Below, one piece after another: positions 55,182-64,000 of a DNA stretch of 64,000 nucleotides. Origin of the DNA: Calothrix sp. 336/3 (lineage in GTDB: Bacteria > Cyanobacteriota > Cyanobacteriia > Cyanobacteriales > Nostocaceae); NCBI RefSeq assembly GCF_000734895.2, contig NZ_CP011383.1:43562-107561 (forward strand). Reading direction: 5' to 3'. Below the pieces are notes generated by a model. It was given only the letters and a program-made list of their open reading frames with translations. It did not search any database and had not been told where the DNA came from. Each line of letters opens with the position of its first letter. Position 1 is the stretch's first letter. Made by a program: the position numbers and the translations under genes.

Positions 55182-55856
55182 ATGAGTACGCTTACGCAAT
55201 TTCATTTTTTCCCGTTCTTGTTTTTGTGTGCAGGATGCCAATCCGTTCCCCCTGCACATACAACGGACAATCTTTTTACAGAAAAAGATTGTTCTTCTGC
55301 GTATTTTGTAGAAGATAAAATACTTTCCGATGATCCGCCTTTGCTGCCAAGTCCAGTGCGAGATTTTAAAAAAGAAGCTTGTCAAGAGGTATATGCCATG
55401 CGCCAATATCCAGGCAAAGGCTATATAAGCCCCGAAATGTATAAATTTTACCTTGAGGGCACGGGTGTTCCTAAAGACTACCCAACCGGTATCCAGTATC
55501 TTTTTGCCTGCAAAGGAAATTATTCTTCGACATGTTCTTATGACTTGGCTATATACTTTCGTGATGGAAAATACGGACTACCGAAAGATTCCGTTATGGC
55601 TTATGTCTATTTTCATGAAGATTATAACAATTTTGAGGCGTATGCAGCGCGCAAAGCCTTGGAAAAAACAATGACAACGGAACAGCGAAAAGAAGCTAAA
55701 AATGATATTTGTCGCCGAGTTGGGATTGATGCCGAGCGTGATGGATTTTTTTGCACAAAGTATCTGAAGTACCGCGAATATCGTGAGACGGCATCCCGTA
55801 TCCAGCGATACATCGATACGCCTCTGCCCCTGAATTTCCGCCCTATGATCCCGTAA
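55182..55856 (+). CDS. Lipoprotein with Sel1-like repeat, C-terminus altered
   Basis: The 224-residue protein has a signal with lipobox LCAGC at about residues 15-19. The centre (GTGVPKDYPTGIQYLFACKG and DGKYGLPKDSVMAYVYFHED) is Sel1-like. The last 20-25 residues (from about 55787) run over sequence that, on the other strand, is a transposase fragment, so the original C-terminus was probably replaced by a rearrangement. It is likely an outer-membrane or periplasmic lipoprotein of unknown function. Confidence 0.7.
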   Translation: MSTLTQFHFFPFLFLCAGCQSVPPAHTTDNLFTEKDCSSAYFVEDKILSDDPPLLPSPVRDFKKEACQEVYAMRQYPGKGYISPEMYKFYLEGTGVPKDYPTGIQYLFACKGNYSSTCSYDLAIYFRDGKYGLPKDSVMAYVYFHEDYNNFEAYAARKALEKTMTTEQRKEAKNDICRRVGIDAERDGFFCTKYLKYREYRETASRIQRYIDTPLPLNFRPMIP

Positions 55857-55972
55857 CTTTGTTTGCCGACCCCATAATCCAAGACCGCCATTGCTTTTAT
55901 CGCATCCGGTTTCCAGCGCTTAGGCGTATTTGTAAACCGACGACCGCACCCCTCGATCTTGCATAAATACCG
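55787..55972 (-). pseudogene. Transposase fragment
   Basis: The minus-strand frame reads YLCKIEGCGRRFTNTPKRWK and then AIKAMAVLDYGVGKQSYGII…RGVSMYRWIRDAV, the N-terminal helix-turn-helix part of an IS transposase with a short zinc-like start. It is fused in frame to an Rpn fragment at 55979 and has no catalytic domain. The family is uncertain. Confidence 0.55.
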
Positions 55973-55978
55973 CTGATT

Positions 55979-56181
55979 GACGAGTTTTTCGACAACGCGC
56001 TTGCCAACTTCGGCATCGCGGACGATGTGCTGCAACTCTTTGTCGAGAAACTCGTCCCATGCGCTTCGGTCAAGAAGAAAGCCACCGCCTCCTCAAAATA
56101 CGTCTCTAGCGCCATTTTCCACGGCTCATCGTAATTCGCCGCAATGTTGGTGTCAGGTTCGGTCATCCAGGTAGCATCCAT
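55979..56181 (-). pseudogene. Rpn-family nuclease fragment (N-terminal part)
   Basis: MTEPDTNIAANYDEPWKMAL…EEAVAFFLTEAHG matches the first 45 residues of the protein at 53144-54109. Then a small deletion and frame change occur, after which FLDKELQHIVRDAEVGKRVV continues before the fragment joins the transposase piece. The upstream 100 nt also match those before the intact gene. Confidence 0.8.
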
Positions 56182-56339
56182 TTCACGGAAATAGGGACAC
56201 CTTGTGTACTGGTGTTGCGGGCAGAGAGCCAGGGAAAAGCGCTCCTCCTCGCAGGCTGGATACCCTGCAATATCGAGCATCAACCCAAAACATATGTTTT
56301 TCGTACATATCTCCCCGCCCCTTGCAAATCCCCCCAAAA

Positions 56340-56415
56340 CCCGCCAAAAAGTATCCGAAAAACAGTGTCGGATTGCAGACATATACGAAAACATGAGAAG
56401 GTGGGTTTTTCGGAC
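56340..56415. promoter_or_regulatory. Candidate res site of second serine resolvase
   Basis: TCCGAAAAACAGTGTCGGA (about 56351) and TACGAAAACATGAGAAGG followed by GGGTTTTTCGGACATG (to 56418) are imperfect inverted motifs abutting the start codon, as in resolvases that repress themselves from their recombination site. Confidence 0.5.
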
Positions 56416-56985
56416 ATGCTGGTAGGTTACATGCGGGTGTCGAGCGATAGCGATCGCCAAACCACCGACTTGCAACGCGATGCTCTGCTGCAAGCCGGGG
56501 TCGATGTGCGTCATCTGTTCGAGGACAAGATGAGCGGCGCACGGGACAGTCGCCCTGGCTTAGGAAAAGCCTTGGAGTTTATGCAGTCTGGCGACTGCCT
56601 GGTGGTTTGGAAACTGGATCGTCTGGGACGTTCCCTCCCGCACCTTCTCGGTATCATCACGGACTTACAAAAACGAGGGATTGCGTTTCGTTCTCTGACA
56701 GAAGAAATGGATACCACCACGCCCCACGGGGAATTGTTATTCAGTATCTTTGGTGCATTGGCGCAATACGAACGGGCACTGGCACGCGAACGTATCATGG
56801 CGGGGTTAGAAGCTGCTCAAAAACGAGGGAAACGTGGTGGTAGACCCAGAGCCATTGATGCTGAGAAAAGGGAGGCTATCCTTCAGGCACTGCAAAACGG
56901 CACCAGCAAAGCCGCTATCTGTCGAAACTTTGGCGTGAAGCGTTCTACGCTTTATGATACGCTGGGACACGCCAAGCAGCCGTAA
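56416..56985 (+). CDS. Serine recombinase (resolvase family)
   Basis: The 189-residue protein has VGYMRVSSDSDRQTTDLQRDA with nucleophile S9, VVWKLDRLGRSLPHLL, IFGALAQYERALARERI, and a C-terminal helix-turn-helix (AAICRNFGVKRSTLYDTL). ATG 56416 lies inside its probable res region. It is a distinct resolvase from the one at 52214 (different specificity helix) and divergent from an Rpn fragment. Confidence 0.93.
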   Translation: MLVGYMRVSSDSDRQTTDLQRDALLQAGVDVRHLFEDKMSGARDSRPGLGKALEFMQSGDCLVVWKLDRLGRSLPHLLGIITDLQKRGIAFRSLTEEMDTTTPHGELLFSIFGALAQYERALARERIMAGLEAAQKRGKRGGRPRAIDAEKREAILQALQNGTSKAAICRNFGVKRSTLYDTLGHAKQP

Positions 56986-57066
56986 ATAAGCCTTCCCTAA
57001 AAAGCCCTTCCGGCCTAGCTGCTGCTCGCAAATCCTTATCCTGTGTTGCCATAGTTGGTTAGTACC

Positions 57067-57087
57067 GTTACTGTACAATACAGTAAC
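57067..57087. promoter_or_regulatory. Palindromic operator candidate upstream of the YhcG-like gene
   Basis: GTTACTGTA, spacer CAA, TACAGTAAC: perfect 9-bp arms located 22 nt before the chosen start codon. Its symmetry and place suggest a repressor site. Confidence 0.55.
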
Positions 57088-57108
57088 CGCTCGATACATT
57101 ATTTGACC

Positions 57109-58176
57109 GTGACCGATTCCCTTTTTCCCGAACTGACCAGCTATGACGCTTTTCTAAGCACCCTTAAACAGCGCATTCGTACCGCGCAGGTGCGGGCTGC
57201 ACTTGCTGTTAATAAGGAGTTAGTGCTGCTTTACTGGCAGATTGGCAAGGAGATTTTACAACGCCAGCAGGATGAAGGGTGGGGAACGAAGGTAATTGAG
57301 CGTATAGCCAAGGACTTAAAACGGGAATTCCCGGATATAAAGGGTTTCTCCCGGACAAACCTGCTTTATATGCGGGCTTTCGCGGAAGCCTACCCGGATG
57401 AGTCATTCGTCCACCAGCTTGGTGGACAAATCCCCTGGCGGCATAATTGCGTTTTGCTGGATCGCGTAAAAGTGCCAGAGCAGAGGGTGTGGTACATCCA
57501 ACAAACTATTGAAAATGGCTGGAGCCGTGCCATCCTGGAAATGCAGATTGAGAGCCGTCTGTATGAACGCCAGGGTAGTGCAATCACAAATTTTAGCCAG
57601 ACCTTACCTAAACCCCAATCCGATCTGGCGCAGCAGCTTATCAAAGATCCCTATAATTTTGACTTCCTGACGTTAGGCAAAGAAGCGCAGGAAAGGGATT
57701 TGGAGCGAGCGCTCGTGGAGCGTATTCGTGACTTTCTTCTGGAACTGGGAGCGGGATTCTCATTTGTGGGAAGCCAGTATCCTCTTGAGGTCGGCGGACA
57801 GGAATACAGGCTTGATCTGCTGTTTTATCACCTCAGGCTACGCTGCTTTGTCATCATTGACCTTAAAATGGTGGAATTTCAGCCGGAATTTTCGGGAAAG
57901 ATGAACTTTTATGTGTCTGCGGTAAATGCTATTTTGCGGCATCCTGATGATCAGCCTACCATCGGCATCATTCTTTGCAAATCTAAAAACAAGACGGTTG
58001 CCGAACTTGCATTGCAAGGGATGACACAACCTATCGGCGTTTCCACGCACAAGATAGGACAAGACTTTCCCGAACAGCTTAAAGGCATCCTGCCTACAGT
58101 AGAGCAACTGGAGATGGAACTGGATACAGCAGCCGCTGAACTTGAAAGGCAGAAGCAGAAGAAACTAGAGACCTAA
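57109..58176 (+). CDS. YhcG/DUF1016 family PDDEXK nuclease-like protein
   Basis: The protein has 355 residues from GTG 57109; a TTG at 57055 overlaps the palindrome and is less likely. The N-terminal domain is ALAVNKELVLLYWQIGKEIL…GWGTKVIERIAKDLKREFPD…GFSRTNLLYMRAF. The C-terminal nuclease fold has LDLLFYHLRLRCFVIIDLKM (D and D-x-K positions). DUF1016 proteins are found on mobile DNA and are often suspected of nuclease or defence roles. It stands alone on this strand, beside the Rhs module. It looks intact. Confidence 0.9.
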   Translation: MTDSLFPELTSYDAFLSTLKQRIRTAQVRAALAVNKELVLLYWQIGKEILQRQQDEGWGTKVIERIAKDLKREFPDIKGFSRTNLLYMRAFAEAYPDESFVHQLGGQIPWRHNCVLLDRVKVPEQRVWYIQQTIENGWSRAILEMQIESRLYERQGSAITNFSQTLPKPQSDLAQQLIKDPYNFDFLTLGKEAQERDLERALVERIRDFLLELGAGFSFVGSQYPLEVGGQEYRLDLLFYHLRLRCFVIIDLKMVEFQPEFSGKMNFYVSAVNAILRHPDDQPTIGIILCKSKNKTVAELALQGMTQPIGVSTHKIGQDFPEQLKGILPTVEQLEMELDTAAAELERQKQKKLET

Positions 58177-58283
58177 CGCAGATTCAACAACCCAGCACGG
58201 CTGCTTTTGGAAAAACGGCAATATTATCCTTCCACCGACACTTAATCAGGGTTAAGCTTTAGAGAGACTCTCTGCATAATTGC

Positions 58284-58673
58284 TCATTTCACACCTTCTT
58301 CTATTGCCTTTAATGCATTTGTTTTGTTTAAATTTTTTGCCCAATTTTCTGGGGTTTCTCCAAATTCATCTTTTTCTTTTAAATCTGCGCCATAATCTAT
58401 CAATATTTTAACTAATAAAGGATTATCGCTTAAAACCGCATTGTGAAGAGGAGTTGCCCCAATATCTCCTTTCGCGTTTATATGTGCTCCACATTCTAAA
58501 ATAATTATCACATCTTGTATTTCTCCTCTGAGGCAAGCAAGGTGCAAAATAGTATCTTCAGAAGACCCCTTAAAATTTACATCATTAAACATCCCATCTT
58601 CAAATAGTAGACTCTCTTTATATTTTTCAAGCAAGGAATGATATTTTCCTGTTAAATGCATGTCTGTGTACAT
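58284..58673 (-). CDS. Ankyrin-repeat protein, probable Rhs immunity protein
   Basis: The 129-residue protein contains about three ankyrin repeats (DTILHLACLRGEIQDVIIILECG, GATPLHNAVLSDNPLLVKILIDYG, GETPENWAKNLNK). It overlaps the 3' end of the Rhs gene by 22 nt on the same strand, which is the standard place for a polymorphic-toxin immunity gene. Ankyrin proteins are a known class of such immunity proteins. No signal peptide, so it acts inside the cell. The role is inferred from position. Confidence 0.75.
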   Translation of the reverse strand: MYTDMHLTGKYHSLLEKYKESLLFEDGMFNDVNFKGSSEDTILHLACLRGEIQDVIIILECGAHINAKGDIGATPLHNAVLSDNPLLVKILIDYGADLKEKDEFGETPENWAKNLNKTNALKAIEEGVK

Positions 58674-60274
58674 TTCTCATTGTGTTCTTTTTTAAGGTTA
58701 TCTCGTCTTCTTTTCCATTCATCAATTTTTGTTCTGTGTCTTCCTGGGTTCCACTTTGAATCCCATTCTTCGTACATGCTTATGCAGGTATTAGCGTGGT
58801 CAATTTTTCTTGAGAGAGCAGAGCAGTCACTTCCTTGAGGTGGACTATCACAATATCTTTTTGCTCGTTCATATTCAGATTGACGCGCTTGTGATTCCGT
58901 ATTTTCATTTGGTAGAGCTGGTGCCATGGGGCTAATCCATGGTAATTCCGTTGGTGCAAATCGTGGAAGTGGTAATATGCGGGGTAAAGGCAACGGTAGT
59001 GCAACCTGCAAACCCTCAGTATCTATATACTTTACTGGGTTGCCTGCCACATAACCGTACCGATTTAGCCCACCTTGCAACCCAATCGGGTCGTCTTCTA
59101 AGTATCGCCCCAAGCCAGGGTCATAGGTGCGCTGGTAGTTATAATGCAGTCCACTTTCGGCATCGAAGGATTGGCCGGGGAATTTTATCCGGTAATTGTT
59201 ATTCGCTGCCAAAGATTCCCCGAACGGCTGCCAGCGGTAATCGCCTACCACCACCCCTGCTGCGTTCGTGATTTTCTGCGGCGTGCCCAAGTGGTCACTA
59301 TGAACATAGGATAAGACTCCGTTGCCGCCCACTTCGGCAATTAGAGTATCACCGAGGTAGATATACGATGCCACCACACCACCAGCAGCATTGGTGATGG
59401 CGAGTAGTTTCCCATCCATATCATAATGAAATCGCTCCCCTAACGCATTAGAAGCGGTCAGCTTTTGTACCCGTTCGCCTTTGGCGTTGTAGACGTAACG
59501 GCTGAGTACCGTGCCGCCCTTAGATACCGCAACGATACGCCCCGCATTGTTGTAGGTGTACACCACATCATCGGCGGTACCACTGCCTTTAGAATCACTG
59601 GTGATACTTCCGCTCGCAATATATCCCAAGGTGCGCGAGACACCGTTGTCATTCATGCCCGTCAAGCGGTTGCCGGTGTCGTAGGAATAGGTCTTATTGT
59701 TGCTGATGGTGCTACCAGTTTGTTGGCTGGTAAGCCTGTTGCCATTTAAATCATAGGTGTAATATAGAACACCGTACCCGCCAACCCCAGACTGCGTGGC
59801 TTGGGTCAGTCTATCCTCTTTATCGTAGACAAATGATTGGTTACGTGCCGCTACCGCGTTGTCGTTGATGGCGGTGATGTTATCAACACCGTTCCATGTT
59901 AGCGTCAGATTTTGCACGACGATGGAGGATTTTACGGCACTAATTCGCGTCAATCGATAATCAGTGTCATAAGTATTGCTGTGTACCACCCCGTTGCCAA
60001 AGGTCAGACCTTTGAGACCATCGTAGGGAAGCCAGGATACATTTGTCGCCACGTTCACTGCCGCTGTGGCATTGGCTGCTTTCGTTGTCACCCCGGTGAT
60101 TTGTTCCAGAGTGTTGCGGGTATAGGAAACTGTTTGCCCACCGGGACTGGTCACCGACACAAGGTTGTCCGCCGTGTCGTAGCCATACGTTGTGGTAAAC
60201 GCCGTGTTTGTCCCTGCCAGTTTCATCACGCGGGTATTCACTAGCACGTTACCACGGGCATCATAAAGAAAATT

Positions 60275-61029
60275 GGCGTTGCATAATCGCGGTATGAATC
60301 ATTGAGGAATCGGAACATCCCAAAATCGGAGATAATAAAGTAACAATCGAATTGAATACCTCAGCATTTGTACTGATTTGGAATAACATAGCGTTTTACG
60401 ATGCAATCGAGCGAGATAGTGGCGCAGTCGGGTGTTTTCCCCCTCAACTCGTGTCATGTAAGTCTTGCTAACAATCTGGTCGCCTTCAGGAATAAAGCCT
60501 GGATAGACCAACCATCCATCCGTGACATAAAAATAGCATTGCCAAGTACCCACAATATCCCATAACGGTCGAAAAGTCTCGGCGCTATGGTCGCCCAAAA
60601 CCCACGCTAAAATACCTTGTTTGAAGTGATTTACTGCTGTCCAAAGCCAGATTTTGTTTTTTTTGAGCCGACGAAAGTTTCTAGCTCATCAAGTTCGCCA
60701 ACTTCTGGAATTGTCTCTGGATCATAGGTCTCAGGTAGCAGTTCTCCCACAAGTTTTACCCAAGTAATCAATGTTGTGTGATGAACGCCTTTGACCCGTT
60801 CGATGGCGCGAAATCCCATACCATTAACGTACATTTTTAGGCATTCCCGCTTCACTTCATCACTGTATCCCTGGGGCGGTTCATAGCGATCAATGAATTG
60901 GCGATTACAATCACAACAAATGTGATTTTGTTTACCTCTTTTCTTGCCATTTTTACGGGTGTGAGACGACCCACAACGTGGACATTCCATCAAGTTACAC
61001 CTCAATTCATACTGCCATTATGCAACGCC
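60275..61029 (-). mobile_element. IS1-family insertion sequence, copy 2
   Basis: 755 bp, the same element as copy 1 but in reverse orientation. The 8-bp target repeat AGAAAATT lies at 60267-60274 and 61030-61037. The clean duplication shows a recent insertion into the Rhs gene. Confidence 0.96.
60299..60990 (-). CDS. IS1-family transposase (two frames joined by -1 frameshift)
   Basis: Both frames encode the same proteins as copy 1: frame A 60631-60990 with the CPRCGSSHTRK zinc ribbon, frame B 60299-60598 with the catalytic end. The A-rich slippery site lies near 60654-60662 on the minus strand. No disabling change is visible. Confidence 0.93.
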
Positions 61030-63701
61030 AGAAAATTTTGTGTGCCGGATTCGTCGGCAACGGCGGTTAGGCGGCCAACACCTTTGTTGCCGCTCGCCAT
61101 ACTGTCATAGGTATACGTCACGTTTTCGGCCACGTTTGCCGGATACACCACGGTTTTCACGCGATTTAAGGCATCGTAGGTGGTGTTAGTAACTACCCCC
61201 CGTGCGTCAGTACGCTGGGTGATGTTTCCCGCAGAATCGCGCACGAAAGTCGTGGTTCCAGTGTCGGGCGACGACTCCGATATTACTTCGCCAAAGCCGT
61301 TATACACAAAGCTGGTGGTGATGTTTTTGGCATCTTTCACCGATATTAGGTTGCCTTGGCTATCGTACCCTCGTGTCACCACCCCTCCCAGTGCGTCGGT
61401 GACGGTTATCAAACGGTCTAAGGCATCGTAGGCGTTGGTGGTGACATCCCCCAGGGCATCGGTAACGGTTTTAACATTATTGTTTTTGTCCCAGGTATAC
61501 TTGGTTGTCTGACCGACCGCGCCGATATTTTGCAGCAACCGCCCCAACTCATCAAACGTCGCTGTTTGCATCTTCACAATCCCGCCCGACGAGTTCCTAA
61601 CCTCCCGCTTCGTAATATTTCCTAGGGCGTTCAGGGTATAAGCTATCTGTTCCCCACTGTTATTGGAGACACTGGTTAGCCGGCGTGCATTGTCGTAGCC
61701 ATACTGTAAGTACGAACCATTCGGCAGCGTCACCCGACTGATTTCGCCGCTAGGCAAATAGCTAAACGTGGTGGTGGCGGCATTGTCCACCTTGACGCTC
61801 GTCAGCCAGCCCCGTTCGTTATAGGTCATGACCGTCACCACGCCATTTGCGTCAGTGATTTGGGTTGGCAGACCACGCCCGTTAAAAGTATTGACCGTCG
61901 TGATATGCCCTAACGCATTGGTTATCGTCTGGCGATTGCCCATTGCATCGTAGGCAAAGGTAGTGGTGTCGGGGACATCCGAACGCGGCCCATCCACACT
62001 CGCCAGTTCCCCCTTCGCCGTGTAGGTATAGCTCCAGGTGCGTACTTGACCATTGGTCAAACCAAGCGATGTATCTTTTTCGGTGCGATTAATCAGCCAG
62101 CCGTTCGCATCATAGGTAAACGTTATCTCCCGTCGGGGTTCGGTGATTTTCACTGGTAAGCGATAGGTAGCGTGCCATTCGGTGGTAACGGTGCGTGCTT
62201 CCAACTTGCCCACCGCCTCAGTGCGTTTAGTCTGCAACCCCCGTGCGTTATAAACATACGTCGTCACGTTGCCGTTCCAGCCCGTCACCCTTACAGGCAT
62301 AGGTTTGCCGTTCACCGAGAAACCACTCTCGTCATAGCCATATCTCTGGTTTGCCCCCTCGCAGTTGGATGATGGCTCCCCAGTCACCGTCTTCATCCGC
62401 ACATAGCCGCCAGTATAACTGGTCGTTGGGGCGTAAGTCGTTTTCTTGCCCAGGCTGTTGGTCACAGTGCGCTTGCCTGTGACATCATCATAGGCCAGCG
62501 TCACCTTGCCCACACCGCCGTTATGCTCGCTCGAAAGCGCCCGACCGCGCTCATCATAGGTAAATGTCGCAAATCGTACCCCGCGCTCGTCGGTTATTCC
62601 TGTCACATGCAACGGAAATCTCGCCTTCTCATAGGCATAGCTTACCGATGTTCCATCGGGATAGGTTACGCTCCGCAGACGCTTATTTAGTGTCGATTGA
62701 TACTTTATATACGATGCGTCCAACGGTATTATCTCAAAGGTATACTGGTAGACCTTGCCGTCGCTGTCGGTCATCGTCGCTAGATATCCACCAGCATAGG
62801 TAAACTGTAGCGATCGGCCATAGCTGTCTGTTACCTTCTGGAGCTTGGTATCCGTGCCATAGGTCAGCATCTGCGTATACCCATTACGCTCCTTCACCGA
62901 CACTAATCGCCCGGTCGGACGCTCATAAGTTTCTACGGTGTCGTTGCTGTCCGTAAGCACATAGCTAGTGTCTGTGCGTATCAAGGTATAGGCGCTGCTG
63001 GTATTGTTAAATTCTCGGAACGTATTACTGCCAGGACTCATCGGGGCAAACGGAATGACTTGCCCGTCGGCGCGGTGGGCAATGAGGTCAGGTGTATTGG
63101 AAATCACAATCCGTTCCCAGTTGCTGCGCCACCCTTGCCCCAGCATCCATGAATCAAAACGCCCACCACGACTGTTATAATGCCGCTCAAAGGCTAAACG
63201 GCGTGGGCTGGCGGTTTCAAAATCCACAACCTTCTCGTACTTATTACCCGTTGCAATCGTCAGTGGATTTCCTGCTGCATCCCCCGCCTGGTTCCCTTTA
63301 TCTCCAGTGCGGCACTGCTGGCCTAGGTCTTTCCCGGTGCCTCTGAACAGGTACGACAACACGCATACCCCTTCAATCCCACCACTATAGCTGTAATCAA
63401 TGTCGTTACACTCCGGGCGCACCACATCATACTTCGTTCCCAGCACACCGTTTATCATGTTGCACTTCACCCCGTGTGGCCCTGTCGGCCCGATTCCATT
63501 CGGGTAATAGTCCATACTCGTCAACGTCCCGCGCCAAGTCTTTACGTTGTCTTGGCATGCGAGATAGGCGCTCGTGTATACTCCCCCAGCACCAGGCCAT
63601 AACGCTACCTTAGTCGTTGGTTTCGGTGTCGATTGCGCTCGCACTGATGGGATGAGCAACATCACCCCTAACATCCACCAGGAACACAGCCCTTTACGCA
63701 T

Positions 63702-63944
63702 CGGTGTTGCCCCTTTCTATGTGAGGGAGCCTTCCATGCTTTCTTTCAACAAATAATTGTTGCAGGGGATAAAATTCACTTATTTGGTTGCGGCTTTGCA
63801 TCTTTTGTACCTGCATTAAACCCGCGTGTATCAACATTTGAGGATATCACCTCAACACATAGGGTTTTTACTTAGTGCTGTTTCCTACATAATTCTTTAT
63901 AAAGGCTGTATTGATCTCAAACTCCCTACTTATATTCCACCACA
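63702..63944. other. Upstream region of the Rhs gene
   Basis: It holds the ribosome site GAAAGGGGC just before the Rhs start and probably the promoter. No other gene is supported. Confidence 0.45.
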
Positions 63945-64000
63945 GATTAGTAACAAGTTAAGGAAAAGCAGGAATTGTCAAGGGTAAAGGAAAAGGCGAT
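63945..64000 (-). mobile_element. IS4-type insertion sequence, copy 2 (partial, runs off window)
   Basis: From GATTAGTAACAAGTTAAGG at 63945 to the end, the sequence is identical to 567-622 of copy 1, including the start of the transposase 3' end. The rest lies beyond the window. Confidence 0.9.

Larger units (their letters stand above)
58652..63701 (-). pseudogene. Rhs/YD-repeat polymorphic toxin, interrupted by IS1
   Basis: The N-terminal part covers 61038-63701 and the C-terminal part 58652-60274. Removing IS1 copy 2 and one target repeat joins them in frame (…GTQ-NFLYDARGNVL…) into 1428 residues. The protein has a signal peptide (LGVMLLIPSVRAQ), a DUF6531-like start (GNPLTIATGNKYEK…), many YD repeats, and the Rhs core end DPIGLQGGLNRYGYVAGNP. 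The last 120 residues are a variable tip with four cysteines and a basic WDSKWNPGRHRTKIDEWKRR segment, probably the toxin; its activity is unknown. The IS should stop production of the tip from this transcript. Confidence 0.9.

Noticed and set aside
1..64000. CRISPR arrays, tRNA or rRNA genes
   Set aside because: No regularly spaced repeats of 24-40 nt and no cloverleaf or ribosomal signatures were seen on either strand by reading; a dedicated scan was not possible.

Overview
The window is a mosaic of plasmid and mobile-element DNA, most likely from a filamentous cyanobacterium. Three things point there. GCGATCGC-type (HIP1) octamers occur in many of the GC-richer genes. Several families are mainly cyanobacterial (DUF928, CHASE2 membrane proteins, TPR-CHAT proteins). 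The backbone is plasmid-like: ParA, an actin-like segregation ATPase, relaxase, coupling protein, a primase-like replication protein and toxin-antitoxin pairs. No rRNA, tRNA, CRISPR array or core metabolic gene was seen. The species cannot be named from this.

Layout. 1-5318: a Tn3-family transposon whose tyrosine recombinase is split by an IS4-type element and whose transposase is broken by a small palindromic insert. 5372-6430: a ParA gene between AT-rich repeats. 6665-10371: a VirD4/TraD-type coupling protein, divergent from a second ParA-like ATPase and a tail-anchored protein. 11150-12039: small genes, including a YafQ toxin with an in-frame TGA. 12262-17606: a von Willebrand A / Ser-Thr kinase / PP2C phosphatase triad of the TerY-P type. 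17731-18485: IS1-family copy 1. 18762-21204: adenine methyltransferase, small plasmid genes and a SprT-like protein without its metal-binding motif. 21350-25305: a mobilization module with a MobC-like accessory protein, a structured oriT candidate and a MobA/MobL relaxase with a probable RepB-type primase domain.

25471-33014 is an AT-richer island with a CHAT-TIR protein, a CHASE2 membrane protein, a DUF928 protein and a convergent 1415-residue protein that appears to join three POTRA domains, a TPR region and a CHAT protease. This is the best candidate for an undescribed system. 33216-40893 holds an RHH protein, an actin-like ParM/StbA gene with its likely partner, and a run of unknown plasmid genes ending in a P-loop ATPase. 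41351-43738 encodes a primase-like replication protein. 44021-45429 is a HigBA pair whose toxin is cut by an RT-less group II intron remnant. 46234-51769 holds an integrase, a GH30 glycosidase, a beta-rich possible pore-former, MITE-like repeats and VapBC.

52214-58176 is recombinogenic, with two serine resolvases, intact and decayed Rpn nucleases, two secreted proteins and a YhcG/PDDEXK protein. 58284-63701 is an Rhs polymorphic-toxin gene with an ankyrin immunity candidate. IS1 copy 2 interrupts the Rhs gene; removing it with one target repeat restores a 1428-residue frame. The window ends inside a second copy of the IS4-type element.

The whole reads as a mobilizable plasmid (relaxase, oriT, coupling protein, but no visible mating-pair genes) carrying conflict or signalling cargo and heavily reworked by transposition. 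All family calls come from motif reading without database searches.
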